DNA of 64,000 bases, from contig CANQAM010000008.1 in NCBI GenBank assembly GCA_947589325.1, forward strand, positions 36,290 to 100,289, given 5' to 3'. Made by a program: the position numbers and the translations under genes. The notes beneath the pieces are model-generated. The model worked only from the letters and a program-made list of their open reading frames with translations, searched no databases and was not told the origin of the DNA. This stretch comes from an uncultured Bacteroidales bacterium (GTDB lineage: Bacteria > Bacteroidota > Bacteroidia > Bacteroidales > UBA11471). Of this stretch, positions 35,320-45,324 are shown piece after piece. Numbering within the stretch: position 1 is the stretch's first letter; each line of letters opens with the position of its first letter.

Positions 35320-35652
35320 TTACAATTCCTCTTTTTCTTTTGTCGGATTTTTGTAATAAACCTTGTGTTCGGCATATTCCTGCGTGGCGATGAGCGTCGG
35401 TTTCGGCAGCTTCTCGTAGTAGCGGGAAATTTCTATTTGTTCGCGATTCTCGAACACCTCTTCGAGATTGTCGTTGTAAGAGGCAAATTCTTGAAGTTTC
35501 TTTTCGAGGTCGTTTTTCATTTCCACGCTTATCTGGTTGGCGCGTTTGCCGATGATGCGTATCGTTTCGTACACATTTCCGGTATCGCTCGATAAAGCTA
35601 TGACGTCGCGGGTTACCGTATTTGTCGGCGCATTGGTTTTTTTGTAGTCCAT
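35320..35652 (-). CDS. rpoZ: RNA polymerase omega-like subunit (Bacteroidota type)
   Basis: A 110-residue protein. NVYETIRIIGKRANQISVEMK resembles the Rpb6/omega core, and the C-terminal block LQEFASYNDNLEEVFENREQ, EISRYYEKLPKPTLIATQEY is the conserved form found in Bacteroidota RpoZ. It supports RNA polymerase assembly. It follows bamD by 20 bp on the same strand. Confidence 0.9.
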   Translation of the reverse strand: MDYKKTNAPTNTVTRDVIALSSDTGNVYETIRIIGKRANQISVEMKNDLEKKLQEFASYNDNLEEVFENREQIEISRYYEKLPKPTLIATQEYAEHKVYYKNPTKEKEEL

Positions 35653-35672
35653 TTTGTCTTTATTTAGTTTTT

Positions 35673-36485
35673 TTATTCTTCGTCTTTGATTTGTTTGCTG
35701 GCGTCTTTGAATATTCCGTCGGCTTCTTTGCGATATTTGCCGTCGGGATATTCGTTGATGTATGCGTAATATTCATCGACGGCATTGCGGTAGCGTTCGC
35801 CTTTCCTTTCGTGAATACTCTCTTTGGCTTCCTTGTATCGCGCCCGCAAAATCAGCATGAGAAAGTCCTCTTTTTTTTCGGTGTAGGGAAATGTTTTCAG
35901 TGCATTTTGCGCGGTGATGACAGCCGACTCGAAATAGTTACGTCCCAGATAGTTGCCGATGTTGTAGTAGAGGGTGGCGTTTTCAAACTCTTTTTGGGCG
36001 AGTTTTTCCTGCATTTCGAAAATCATGTCTCTCACTTCTTCCACTTTTTCACCTTGAGGATAGTAGTCGAGATAGGCTTGCAGTTCGTCGATTCCTTTGT
36101 ACGTATCGGTCTGGTCGAGGCGCGGGTCGGGAGCCTCGCGGTAGAAGCTCAATCCTGAGTAGTAGTGCGCCATTTCGGTATATTGCCCTTTCGGATAGCT
36201 GCGGTAATAGGTGGCGAAGTATTCGCCCGCCGTATCGTAGTTTTTAGCCATGAAATGGCTGCGGGCTAACAGGTAAAGCGTTTCTTCGGCTTTGTCGGTA
36301 CCCTTGTAGTAGGTTACGATGTCTTCGAGCAGCGAATAGGCGCGGCTGTACTTTCCTTTTTCGAAACACATCTTCGCGTATTGGAATTTTACGTCGGGCT
36401 CGTTGCTCTTTTGCACCTTGTAATATTCGCCGCAGGAACAGCAAAGCAATACAACCAGTCCGTAACAAATCGCCTTCTTTACCAT
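35673..36485 (-). CDS. bamD: Outer-membrane assembly lipoprotein BamD
   Basis: A 270-residue lipoprotein, signal MVKKAICYGLVVLLCCSC. The mature part consists of TPR repeats (AKMCFEKGKYSRAYSLLEDI, EETLYLLARSHFMAKNYDTAGEYF split by short linkers, AVDEYYAYINEYPDGKY). It serves in the BAM complex that inserts outer-membrane barrels. The start at 36485 is chosen because it opens the lipoprotein signal; an upstream in-frame ATG at 36506 adds seven residues. Confidence 0.9.
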   Translation of the reverse strand: MVKKAICYGLVVLLCCSCGEYYKVQKSNEPDVKFQYAKMCFEKGKYSRAYSLLEDIVTYYKGTDKAEETLYLLARSHFMAKNYDTAGEYFATYYRSYPKGQYTEMAHYYSGLSFYREAPDPRLDQTDTYKGIDELQAYLDYYPQGEKVEEVRDMIFEMQEKLAQKEFENATLYYNIGNYLGRNYFESAVITAQNALKTFPYTEKKEDFLMLILRARYKEAKESIHERKGERYRNAVDEYYAYINEYPDGKYRKEADGIFKDASKQIKDEE

Positions 36486-36503
36486 ATAGCCGAAATAATT
36501 TCG

Positions 36504-36511
36504 CAAAGGTA
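36504..36511 (-). promoter_or_regulatory. -7 box of bamD-rpoZ
   Basis: On the minus strand TACCTTTG, about 20 bp before the bamD start. A TTTG lies 24 bases further upstream, slightly longer than the usual spacing. Confidence 0.45.
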
Positions 36512-36621
36512 GGTAATCGTCGCCAATAATAAAAGCAAAAAAGAAATTTTTAACGGAAGCCGGAACATTTTTACGGAAATATTCGATTTTTGATGGGACC
36601 TCGTTGTTTTATGGACGCATG

Positions 36622-36654
36622 TTTCGGCATGAAACGTTATTTTTTCTACCTTTG
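36622..36654 (+). promoter_or_regulatory. Promoter of uvrB
   Basis: TTTC (36622-36625), 21 bases, TACCTTTG (36647-36654), about 22 bp before the uvrB start codon. The -33 element has one mismatch. Confidence 0.5.
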
Positions 36655-36675
36655 TCATTCGACAGTCGAGCGATT

Positions 36676-38721
36676 ATGGAATTTAAGTTGGTATCACCCT
36701 TTGCCCCGACCGGCGACCAGCCGGAAGCGATAGCCGAGCTTGTGCGCGGCATTCGCGAGGGTGCACCGGCCCAGACGCTTTTGGGCGTTACCGGTTCGGG
36801 AAAGACCTTTACCATGGCGAATGTCATTGCGCAGATACAGCGCCCCACGCTCGTGCTTAGTCACAACAAGACGCTGGCGGCGCAGTTGTACAGCGAATTC
36901 AAAGGTTTTTTCCCCGAAAACGCCGTCGAGTATTTTGTTTCCTATTACGATTACTTCCAGCCCGAAGCCTATATACCTTCCACCGATACCTACATCGAAA
37001 AAGACTTGGCAATCAACGACGAAATCGACCGTTTGCGGCTCTCTTCTACTTCGTCGCTGCTTTCGGGTCGGCAGGACGTCATCGTCATATCGTCGGTTTC
37101 CTGTCTTTACGGTATCGGCAATCCCGAAGATTTTCATAATAACACCATCACCGTTTCCGTCGGCGACAAAATGGAGCGCAACGCTTTTCTCCGCCGTTTG
37201 GTCGATGCGCTCTATTCGCGCAACGAAGTGGAGTTCGCACGCGGAAAATTTCGTGTCAAAGGCGATACGGTCGATGTCTATACCGCCTATCAAGACCTCA
37301 TTTTGCGCGTCGTCTTTTGGGGCGACGAAATCGACTCGCTCGAAATCGTCGAACCCGCGAGCGGACATACGACAGGGAGAGTGAACAGTTATTGCATCTA
37401 TCCCGCCAATATTTTCGTAACCACGAGAGAGCGTGTCAATCAGGCGGTCAATGATATTGCTATCGACTTGGGCAAGCAGGTCGCGTTTTTCGAGTCGATA
37501 GGGAAAGAGCTTGAAGCCAAACGGCTTTATGAGCGCGTTACCTACGATCTCGAAATGATAAAGGAAATAGGCTATTGTTCCGGCATAGAAAACTATTCCC
37601 GTTATTTCGACGGGCGTGCTCCGGGAGTGCGGCCTTACTGTCTGCTCGACTATTTTCCGAAAGATTTTTTGGTAATCATCGACGAAAGCCATGTTACCGT
37701 TCCGCAGATACAAGCTATGTACGGCGGCGACAACTCCCGTAAAGCCAATTTGGTGGAATACGGTTTCCGCCTGCCTGCCGCTATCGACAACCGCCCGCTC
37801 ACCTTTACGGAGTTCGAATCGCTGATACCGCAGGTCATCTATGTCAGTGCTACGCCCGCCGATTACGAATTACAGCGGTGCGAGGGCGTGGTCGTCGAAC
37901 AGGTGATTCGTCCCACCGGATTGCTCGACCCCGTTATCGAAGTGCGCCCGAGCCTCAATCAAATCGACGACCTGCTCGAAGAAATACAGCTGCGTGTCGA
38001 GCGCGACGAACGGGTATTGGTCACCACCCTCACCAAACGCATGGCGGAGGAGTTGAACGCCTATCTGCTGCGCCTCGATATACGGAGCAGTTATATACAC
38101 TCCGATGTCGATACCCTTGCCCGTATACAGATTATCGACGACTTGCGCAAGGGTGTTTACGACGTATTGGTGGGGGTAAATCTTCTGCGCGAAGGGCTCG
38201 ACCTGCCCGAAGTGTCGCTGGTTGCCATACTCGATGCCGACAAAGAGGGCTTCCTGCGCTCGCATCGTGCGCTTACGCAGACGGCCGGTCGTGCCGCCCG
38301 CAGTCTCGACGGGCGCGTCATCATGTATGCCGACCGCATTACCGACAGCATGCGTCTCACTATTGACGAAACAAACCGCCGGCGCGAAAAACAGCTCGCC
38401 TACAACGAAGCCCACCACATTACGCCGAAAGCCATTCGCAAGGCTTACAATCAAGTGCTTTCCAAACAGAACGCTTCCGATATCAAGGAAACGGCTCCGA
38501 AAAAAGAAAAAACGCCATACATCGACGAATATTCCGCTCCGCGCGTTTCGGTGGCTGCCGACCCGCTCGTTCCCTACATGAGCAAAGAGCAATTGAAAAA
38601 GAATATCGAAAATACCCGCCTCCAAATGCTCGCTGCCGCCAAAGAAATGGACTTTCTCGAAGCTGCCCGTCTGCGCGACGAGATGTTGAAACTGGAAGAC
38701 CTCTATAACAGCAAACCGTAA
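36676..38721 (+). CDS. uvrB: Excinuclease ABC subunit B
   Basis: A 681-residue helicase-like damage-recognition subunit of nucleotide excision repair. Walker A GVTGSGKTFTMANV (near 38), the beta-hairpin YYDYFQPEAYIP, DEAD-like VIIDESHVTVPQ, YVSATPADYE, and the motif VI region TQTAGRAARS are present. The C-terminus has the UVR domain that binds UvrC (near 640-680). The start MEFKLVSPFAP is the family's N-terminus; the frame is open 24 codons further upstream across the promoter. Confidence 0.97.
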   Translation: MEFKLVSPFAPTGDQPEAIAELVRGIREGAPAQTLLGVTGSGKTFTMANVIAQIQRPTLVLSHNKTLAAQLYSEFKGFFPENAVEYFVSYYDYFQPEAYIPSTDTYIEKDLAINDEIDRLRLSSTSSLLSGRQDVIVISSVSCLYGIGNPEDFHNNTITVSVGDKMERNAFLRRLVDALYSRNEVEFARGKFRVKGDTVDVYTAYQDLILRVVFWGDEIDSLEIVEPASGHTTGRVNSYCIYPANIFVTTRERVNQAVNDIAIDLGKQVAFFESIGKELEAKRLYERVTYDLEMIKEIGYCSGIENYSRYFDGRAPGVRPYCLLDYFPKDFLVIIDESHVTVPQIQAMYGGDNSRKANLVEYGFRLPAAIDNRPLTFTEFESLIPQVIYVSATPADYELQRCEGVVVEQVIRPTGLLDPVIEVRPSLNQIDDLLEEIQLRVERDERVLVTTLTKRMAEELNAYLLRLDIRSSYIHSDVDTLARIQIIDDLRKGVYDVLVGVNLLREGLDLPEVSLVAILDADKEGFLRSHRALTQTAGRAARSLDGRVIMYADRITDSMRLTIDETNRRREKQLAYNEAHHITPKAIRKAYNQVLSKQNASDIKETAPKKEKTPYIDEYSAPRVSVAADPLVPYMSKEQLKKNIENTRLQMLAAAKEMDFLEAARLRDEMLKLEDLYNSKP

Positions 38722-38726
38722 CCGCC

Positions 38727-40652
38727 ATGCACGACCGCTCCACCGATTGGCAATCGTTTTTGCCCACCACGCGCAAGGAATTGGAACAGCGCGGGTGGGA
38801 GCAGGTCGATGTCATACTGTTTACCGGCGATGCCTACATCGACCACCCTTCGTTCGGAACGGCGGTCATTGCCCGTGTGCTCGAAGCCGAAGGTCTGCGG
38901 GTCGCCGTCGTGCCGCAGCCGAACTGGCGCGACGATTTGCGCGATTTCAAAAAACTGGGCGCGCCCCGTCTTTTCTTCGGCGTTTCGGCAGGAGCTATGG
39001 ATTCCATGGTCAATCATTACACCGCCAACAAGCGACTGCGCTCCGACGATGCCTATACGCCCGACGGGCGGGCGGGTATGCGCCCCGACTATCCTACGAT
39101 TGTCTATACCCGTATTCTCAAAGAACTCTATCCCGATGTGCCGGTCGTCATCGGCGGCATAGAGGCATCGCTGCGGCGGGTTACCCATTACGACTATTGG
39201 CAGGACGCTCTGCGTCCGGGCATACTGTTCGACAGCGGAGCCGACATACTGACCTACGGCATGGGCGAAGCTGCCACGCGCATCATCGCCTCCCGTCTGC
39301 GGGCAGGCGAGCCGCTCTCGGCGTTGCGCGATATTCCGCAGACGGTCGTTGTCGTCCCCGCCGGCGAAGTGCCGGCAGAGCGGGAGAGCGATACCCACGT
39401 CGTGCTGGCATCGCACGAAGAGTGTCTGCGCGACAAGAAAACGCAGGCTCGGAATTTCCGTTGTATTGAGGAAGAGTCCAACCGCTATTCTGCCCGCCTG
39501 CTGTGGCAGCGCTGCGGCGACAAGGCATTGAAAATCAATCCGCCGTTTCCGCCCATGACCGAAGCCGAGCTCGATGCCGTGTATGACCTGCCTTTTACGC
39601 GGCTGCCGCACCCGCGCTATCGCGGCAAGACCATACCGGCGTTTGAAATGATAAAATTCTCGGTAACGCTGCATCGCGGCTGTTTCGGCGGTTGCGCCTT
39701 CTGCACCATTTCGGCGCATCAGGGCAAATTCATCACTTCCCGTTCCGAAGCGTCGGTTTTGCGGGAGGTGAAGAAAATTGCCGCCATGCCCGATTTCAAA
39801 GGTTATTTGAGCGACTTGGGCGGACCTTCGGCAAATATGTACCGCATGGGCGGAAAAAATCCGAATGCCTGCCGCGTGTGCCGGCGTCCCTCTTGTCTTT
39901 GGCCTGCCGTGTGCCCCAACCTCCATGCCGACCATGCTCCGCTGCTGCATCTCTATCGCGAAGTCGATAAGCTGCCCTGCATCAAAAAATCGTTCATCGG
40001 CAGCGGCGTGCGTTTCGACCTTTTGCAGCACCGTTACGACGATGAGGCGCTGAATGCTGCCGCCCGCGAATATACGGAGGAGTTGATAACCCGACACGTT
40101 TCGGGTCGTCTGAAAGTGGCGCCGGAACACACGTCGGCGCGAGTGCTCGCCTGTATGCGCAAGCCCGACTTCCGGCAGTTCGAGCAGTTCCGCCGCACTT
40201 TCGACCGCATCAATCGGGAATACGGATTGAACCAGCAGCTGATACCCTATTTCATTTCGAGTCACCCCGCCTGCCGTCCCGACGATATGGCGGAACTGGC
40301 GGCAATCACCAAAAGCCTCGACTTCCACCTCGAACAGGTGCAGGATTTTACGCCCACCCCCATGACGCTCGCCACCGAAATTTACTATACCGGCTTTCAC
40401 CCCTATACGGGCGAGCGGATATATACCGCCCGCACGCAGGACGAAAAGCTGGCGCAGCGGCGTTTCTTCTTCTGGTACAAGCCCGAGACACGGCGCGAAA
40501 TAGAACAGGAATTGAGGCGCATGGGGCGCGAAGATTTAATCGTCCGCCTCTACGGCAGCGCACTCCGCAAGGCATGGCAGTCGGCAGGGGAGAAGCCCGC
40601 TTTTCCCCGTCGCAATGCCGCCTCGCCGGCACGACCCAAAAAGAAAAAATAG
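38727..40652 (+). CDS. YgiQ-family radical SAM protein
   Basis: A 641-residue protein of the YgiQ/UPF0313 family. The N-terminal half contains GDAYIDHPSFG, FFGVSAGAMDSMVNHYTA and IGGIEASLRR. The radical SAM cluster motif is HRGCFGGCAFC (near 313). Further cysteines lie in a CRVCRRPSCLWPAVCPN block. The reaction is unknown. The C-terminus is basic (PARPKKKK). It begins 5 bp after uvrB, so the two are probably one transcript, and it converges with the MATE gene. Confidence 0.92.
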   Translation: MHDRSTDWQSFLPTTRKELEQRGWEQVDVILFTGDAYIDHPSFGTAVIARVLEAEGLRVAVVPQPNWRDDLRDFKKLGAPRLFFGVSAGAMDSMVNHYTANKRLRSDDAYTPDGRAGMRPDYPTIVYTRILKELYPDVPVVIGGIEASLRRVTHYDYWQDALRPGILFDSGADILTYGMGEAATRIIASRLRAGEPLSALRDIPQTVVVVPAGEVPAERESDTHVVLASHEECLRDKKTQARNFRCIEEESNRYSARLLWQRCGDKALKINPPFPPMTEAELDAVYDLPFTRLPHPRYRGKTIPAFEMIKFSVTLHRGCFGGCAFCTISAHQGKFITSRSEASVLREVKKIAAMPDFKGYLSDLGGPSANMYRMGGKNPNACRVCRRPSCLWPAVCPNLHADHAPLLHLYREVDKLPCIKKSFIGSGVRFDLLQHRYDDEALNAAAREYTEELITRHVSGRLKVAPEHTSARVLACMRKPDFRQFEQFRRTFDRINREYGLNQQLIPYFISSHPACRPDDMAELAAITKSLDFHLEQVQDFTPTPMTLATEIYYTGFHPYTGERIYTARTQDEKLAQRRFFFWYKPETRREIEQELRRMGREDLIVRLYGSALRKAWQSAGEKPAFPRRNAASPARPKKKK

Positions 40653-40653
40653 T

Positions 40654-42006
40654 TTACGATTTCGTTTGGAGCAGCCTGCCCGAATGTTTGTAAAATTGGA
40701 AAATAAACAGCAGGGCGGCGCAGCTCAACCCTACGGGGTAGCCCCACCACACGCCCGGTGCATCGCCCTTCATCGGGAACGCGAAAAGATAAGAGGCCGG
40801 CAGGCTGATGACGAAATAGCAGAGAAACGCAATCCATACCATCGGTTTCACCACGCCCAGTCCGCGCAGTGCGCCCGAGTAGGCAATCTGCATGCCGTCG
40901 CCCAGTTGATACACCATCATGGGCACGATGATAGCCGTTACGATAGCCGCCACGTCGTCAGAATCGGTGAAGATGTACCCGATGTAGTTTCGAGCCAAAA
41001 ACATGATGCCGGTGATGACCACCAACATGACGAAAATAATTTGCGTGCCAGCAGCGGCTATGGGGCGAATATCGCGGTAGGCCTGACACCCGCGCGAGTT
41101 GCTTATCAATATCGTAACCGCCGAACCGATGCCCGTATAGAGCAGGAAGCCGATAGTCGAAAACGTGAGCGCCGCCTGATGTGCCGCCAACGCATTGCTG
41201 CCTATCCACCCGATGAAAAGGACGCTCAGACTGAAAGAACCCGTTTCCATGCCTAATTGAAAAGAGATAGGAATGCCCAATGTCAGCAGCGGCCGCCAGT
41301 CGCGATAACTCCCTTTGAGCCGCAGGAATCCCTCTTTGAACCGGCTGTAGCGCCTGCTTCGCAGAAAAATGACGAATCCAGCCGCAATGGCGAACAGTCG
41401 GGCGATAAGCGTCGAAACGCCGGCACCGATAAGTCCCCATTCCGGAAATCCCGCATATCCGAAAATGAGAAATACATTTCCCACGATATTCACGGCATTG
41501 CTTGCCAACAGTATGTACATGGGTGTGAGCGTGTCGGTGGTACCGTCGGCGAACTGTTTGAACGCATTGAACAGCAGCACGGGCAGCAGGCACACGAGCT
41601 GTAGCAGATAGTAAGGACGAATGATAGGCAGCAGCTCCGGCGGCAGATTCAGCCGGTCGAGAAAAAAGTAAAGTCCGCCCATGACAAGAAGCATCGCCAG
41701 CGCAAGCACGGCGTTGGTGCGCAGCCCGTACCGGAACGTCCTGCCCGCCTGCTCCTGTTCGCCGCGCCCCGTCTGCTCGCCCGTCAGCGGCGTGATGCCC
41801 ATGGCGAAACCGTAGGCGAACATCAGCGGCAGCATGAATATGTTGTTCACGAACGATGCCGCAGAAAGCTCTTCGGTCATGTGATGCCCCACCATGATGT
41901 TGTCGATGAACCCCACGAGTATGGTGCCCACCTGACCCACCATGATAGGAACGCCCATCAACAGTATCGAGCGGTAATGCGACCGGTATTTGGCAAAAGA
42001 ATACAT
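40654..42006 (-). CDS. MATE-family multidrug exporter
   Basis: A 450-residue inner-membrane protein with twelve hydrophobic segments in two six-helix halves. The first half has MGVPIMVGQVGTILVGFIDN and MVGHHMTEELSAASFVNN, typical of NorM/MATE exporters driven by Na+ or H+. The second half has GIPISFQLGMETGSFSLSV and ALAAHQAALTFST. It has its own left-facing promoter and diverges from the outer-membrane gene at 42144. Confidence 0.93.
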   Translation of the reverse strand: MYSFAKYRSHYRSILLMGVPIMVGQVGTILVGFIDNIMVGHHMTEELSAASFVNNIFMLPLMFAYGFAMGITPLTGEQTGRGEQEQAGRTFRYGLRTNAVLALAMLLVMGGLYFFLDRLNLPPELLPIIRPYYLLQLVCLLPVLLFNAFKQFADGTTDTLTPMYILLASNAVNIVGNVFLIFGYAGFPEWGLIGAGVSTLIARLFAIAAGFVIFLRSRRYSRFKEGFLRLKGSYRDWRPLLTLGIPISFQLGMETGSFSLSVLFIGWIGSNALAAHQAALTFSTIGFLLYTGIGSAVTILISNSRGCQAYRDIRPIAAAGTQIIFVMLVVITGIMFLARNYIGYIFTDSDDVAAIVTAIIVPMMVYQLGDGMQIAYSGALRGLGVVKPMVWIAFLCYFVISLPASYLFAFPMKGDAPGVWWGYPVGLSCAALLFIFQFYKHSGRLLQTKS

Positions 42007-42030
42007 ATCGTTCTAACAATTGAAGCGGGG

Positions 42031-42038
42031 CAAAGGTA
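42031..42038 (-). promoter_or_regulatory. -7 box of MATE gene
   Basis: On the minus strand TACCTTTG, about 25 bp before the MATE start. An oligo-T stretch sits at the -33 position. Confidence 0.45.
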
Positions 42039-42143
42039 CACATTTATCTCGTAAAAAAAGAAACGGTGCCGTTCCGTAAAAACTTACAGCTATCATAACG
42101 CTGTATTCGTAAAAATGCCGTATCTTAGCACAAAATTTTTTCT

Positions 42144-43235
42144 ATGAAGAAAGTAGTTGCCCTTATCACGCTGTTGGTGTTGCTGCCGTTGTCGCTTCCG
42201 GCACAAAAATTTTTGTGGAGCGTCGATGTCGATATGACTTTCGACAATCGAGAGTACGGAAAAAGCAAATATAATTGGCCGCAGACCATTTTCGGCGGAT
42301 ATATCAATCCGTTGGTGGGGCTTGGCTGGCGGGGAAATTCCATACAGGTGGGAGTCAGTGCGCTGCGCAATTTCGGCGCACCCACCAAAGACATGGATTT
42401 CAATTTTTTGTTTTTCTACAATTATCACGACAGCCGTTTCAATGTGTCGGCGGGCATTGTGCCGCGCCGGCAGATTATAGGCGGTAGCGACGCTTTCTTT
42501 TGCGATTCGATAAAATTTTACGACAATACCATCGACGGTTTGCTGTTGCAGTACCGGCACGAAAAAGATTACGTGGAAATATTCTGCGACTGGGACGGAC
42601 ATCAGACAGCAACCGCACGCGAACGTTTCATTGTCTATTCGTCGGGGCGCTACTATCCGTTGAAATGGCTGTATGCCGAATATGAATTTATGATGCACCA
42701 CCATGCCGGTACGAGCGAGTGGGGCGGGGTAGTCGATAACGTGTGGATTTACCCGCGTGTCGGATTCGACCTCGACCGCCTTCTCTGGTTCGACAAGCTG
42801 CGGGCAAGCGCCGGCTGGTTGCAATCTTTCCAGAACGACCGTACATACGTCGGGCATTACGTCAAGCCGCACGGCGTGCAGATAGAAGCCCGTATCGAAA
42901 AATACAAAATCGGAGTTTACAATACGCTTTTTATAGGCGATTGCATGATGCCCTATTACAGCAGCTATGCGTCGAGCCTGTATACAGGGTCGGCTTTTTA
43001 CCGTACGGAAGAGGGACTTTACAACCGGCTGGAAGCCTATTGGCATCCGTTCCAAAACGAAAAATTCGACCTGAAAGTTTCCACCGTGCACCATTTCGAC
43101 GGAGCCGTCTGGTGCTCGCAACAATTGATAACGTTCAACGTATTGATAGATGACGATATGTTCAAGAAAGACAGCTCCGTGCGCAAGCAGCTGCGTCTGC
43201 GCCGCAACAAAAAGGCGCTGGAAGGAGAAAAATAA
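42144..43235 (+). CDS. Predicted outer-membrane protein, family not recognised
   Basis: A 363-residue protein with a signal peptide ending LSLPAQ. The mature chain is rich in aromatic residues in alternating patterns (MDFNFLFFYNYHDSRFNVSAG, WLYAEYEFMMHHHAG) and has repeated Tyr/Trp girdles, consistent with a 12- to 16-strand barrel. The last 25 residues are strongly basic (KKDSSVRKQLRLRRNKKAL), unusual for a barrel end. I do not recognise the family. It may share function with the porin gene 103 bp downstream on the same strand. A TATCTTAG box at 42121-42128 is a weak promoter candidate. Confidence 0.65.
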   Translation: MKKVVALITLLVLLPLSLPAQKFLWSVDVDMTFDNREYGKSKYNWPQTIFGGYINPLVGLGWRGNSIQVGVSALRNFGAPTKDMDFNFLFFYNYHDSRFNVSAGIVPRRQIIGGSDAFFCDSIKFYDNTIDGLLLQYRHEKDYVEIFCDWDGHQTATARERFIVYSSGRYYPLKWLYAEYEFMMHHHAGTSEWGGVVDNVWIYPRVGFDLDRLLWFDKLRASAGWLQSFQNDRTYVGHYVKPHGVQIEARIEKYKIGVYNTLFIGDCMMPYYSSYASSLYTGSAFYRTEEGLYNRLEAYWHPFQNEKFDLKVSTVHHFDGAVWCSQQLITFNVLIDDDMFKKDSSVRKQLRLRRNKKALEGEK

Positions 43236-43338
43236 AAACACTTCTTTCTCTTTTTGCCGAAGACGGCATCTGTTTCTTTTCTATCTTTTTAGCTAACGAG
43301 TAAAAGAGTTTTCGGTATTTTACCGTATATTTGCGCCG

Positions 43339-45321
43339 ATGAAAAAGTTTGGGATATTCATGTTGCTTTTTTTGTCGGCCGCTTGCGTGTGGGCCGACAA
43401 AAAACAGGTCGTGGGAGAACCCTATGCGTGGAAACTCACCCAGCCGTTGGGTACGCCCTATCGGGTACCGATGGATACCCTCATCGACAACTTTTACAAT
43501 ACCGATTTGCCCATATCCTATTCGACAGCTTACAGCTATACCGGCAACTTGGGCGGAGCCGCCTTGTCGAAGATTTTTTTCGACCGCCCCGAAATGCCGC
43601 AGTTCATTTTCAAAGCGCCGTTCGACTATCTCATTACCACGCCGGCGAATTACACCTATTACAACACCCGTATTCCCATGACGTTGGTATCGTATCTTTT
43701 CGGCGGAAGCAAGCCCCGCAAGCAGGAAGATTTGACCGCGCGGTTTTCGGGAAACTTCAATCGCCGTCTGGCCATTGCAGCCGATTTGCGCTACCTGTAT
43801 TCGCGCGGCAGTTACGACCATCAGGGCAACAAAGATTTGGCATGGCAGGTGGCAGGTTATTACACGGGCGACCGTTATCAATTGGCGCTTTTGGCGAATA
43901 CCTATAATTTTATTTCGCAGGAAAACGGCGGTATCGCCGACGAGCGTTTCATACGCGACCCTGAATCGATGACATCGGGACAGGGCGGTTTCGATTCGCA
44001 GTCGATACCCGTTAATCTCTACGATGCCTTCAACCGTGTGCGGGGGCAGAACTACTATTTGACACACCGCTACAATCTCGGATTTTACAAGACCGAACAA
44101 GTCGATGATACGACCGAACGGAAAATTTTTACGCCGGTTACGAGCTTTATCCATACCGCAGAGTTTAATAGCAATAGACACCGCTTTGTGGATCAGTCGC
44201 CCGGCGAAGACACCACGTTTTTCAAAAATACCTATTTCAGTAAAACGGGAACAAGCGATTCGACCGAATACTGGTCGTTGAAAAATACGCTCGGCGTTTC
44301 CCTGCTCGAAGGATTCAGCCGCTATGCCAAAATGGGAATATCGGCATACCTCAGTTACGAGGTGCGGCGCTTCAAACTGATGAGCGGTGTTATACCGGAA
44401 TTCATGCTTACGCCGCCGACTGTGCCCATGCTCAACGACAGCCTCTATACCTACGCGGTTACCCGCACGCCGAAAGTTTATACCGAAAATGTCGTGTGGG
44501 TGGGAGGCGTACTCTCCAAGCAGCAGGGTGAATGGCTCATCTACAATGTCGATGCCGCTTTGGGGCTTGTCGGGGTCGATGCCGGTGCAGTGAAAGCCGA
44601 TGGCGAAATACAGACCCGTTTCCACATACGCAAGACGACTGTACAATTGCGGGCATACGGATTTTTCAAAAACGAAACGCCTCCGTTCTATTACCGCCAC
44701 TACGTATCCAACCATTTCATTTGGGAAAACGATTTCGGTAAAATACGCAAATTCCGCGTCGGCGGCGAATTTACCCTGCCGGTTGCGGGTACCTATCTCA
44801 ATATCGGTGTCGAAAATGTGCAGAATTATATTTATTTCGACAACGATGGTCTGCCCCGACAGGACAGCCGCGTTTTACAGATATTCACTGCGATGCTCCG
44901 GCAGAAAATAAAATGGGGCATATTCAACCTCAATCTCGAAGCCGTATATCAAAAGTCGAGCGACAGCAAAGTCATTCCCTTGCCCGACCTGAGCGCTTAC
45001 GCCCAGATGTATCTCGATTTCAAAATCGCGAAAGTCTTACAGGTGCAGTTGGGCGTGGATTGCAAGTATCATACGTCGTATTACGCCGAAGTCTATCAAC
45101 CGGCCACCATGACGTTTCATACCCAACGGCAGGGAAAGGTCGGCAATTATCCGCTGATGAATGTCTATGCCAACATGAAGATGAAAATGGTGCGTTTCTA
45201 TATCATGTACACCCATTTCAACCAGACGCTCTTCGGCAGAAACAACTATTTCATCATGCCGAATTATCCCTACAATCCGGCAACGTTGCAATTCGGCTTG
45301 TGCGTCGATTTTGCCAACTGA
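43339..45321 (+). CDS. Putative porin (Porin_10 family)
   Basis: A 660-residue outer-membrane protein with a signal peptide ending near CVWAD. It shows LTQPLGTPYRVPMDTLIDN, FIFKAPFDYLITTP and RQEDLTARFSGNFNRR-like blocks typical of large Bacteroidota porins, many Tyr/Phe-rich strands, and a C-terminal GLCVDFAN. Predicted to form a large channel, substrate unknown. Its stop is 3 bp from the convergent ECF sigma gene. Confidence 0.8.
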   Translation: MKKFGIFMLLFLSAACVWADKKQVVGEPYAWKLTQPLGTPYRVPMDTLIDNFYNTDLPISYSTAYSYTGNLGGAALSKIFFDRPEMPQFIFKAPFDYLITTPANYTYYNTRIPMTLVSYLFGGSKPRKQEDLTARFSGNFNRRLAIAADLRYLYSRGSYDHQGNKDLAWQVAGYYTGDRYQLALLANTYNFISQENGGIADERFIRDPESMTSGQGGFDSQSIPVNLYDAFNRVRGQNYYLTHRYNLGFYKTEQVDDTTERKIFTPVTSFIHTAEFNSNRHRFVDQSPGEDTTFFKNTYFSKTGTSDSTEYWSLKNTLGVSLLEGFSRYAKMGISAYLSYEVRRFKLMSGVIPEFMLTPPTVPMLNDSLYTYAVTRTPKVYTENVVWVGGVLSKQQGEWLIYNVDAALGLVGVDAGAVKADGEIQTRFHIRKTTVQLRAYGFFKNETPPFYYRHYVSNHFIWENDFGKIRKFRVGGEFTLPVAGTYLNIGVENVQNYIYFDNDGLPRQDSRVLQIFTAMLRQKIKWGIFNLNLEAVYQKSSDSKVIPLPDLSAYAQMYLDFKIAKVLQVQLGVDCKYHTSYYAEVYQPATMTFHTQRQGKVGNYPLMNVYANMKMKMVRFYIMYTHFNQTLFGRNNYFIMPNYPYNPATLQFGLCVDFAN

Positions 45322-45324
45322 CCG

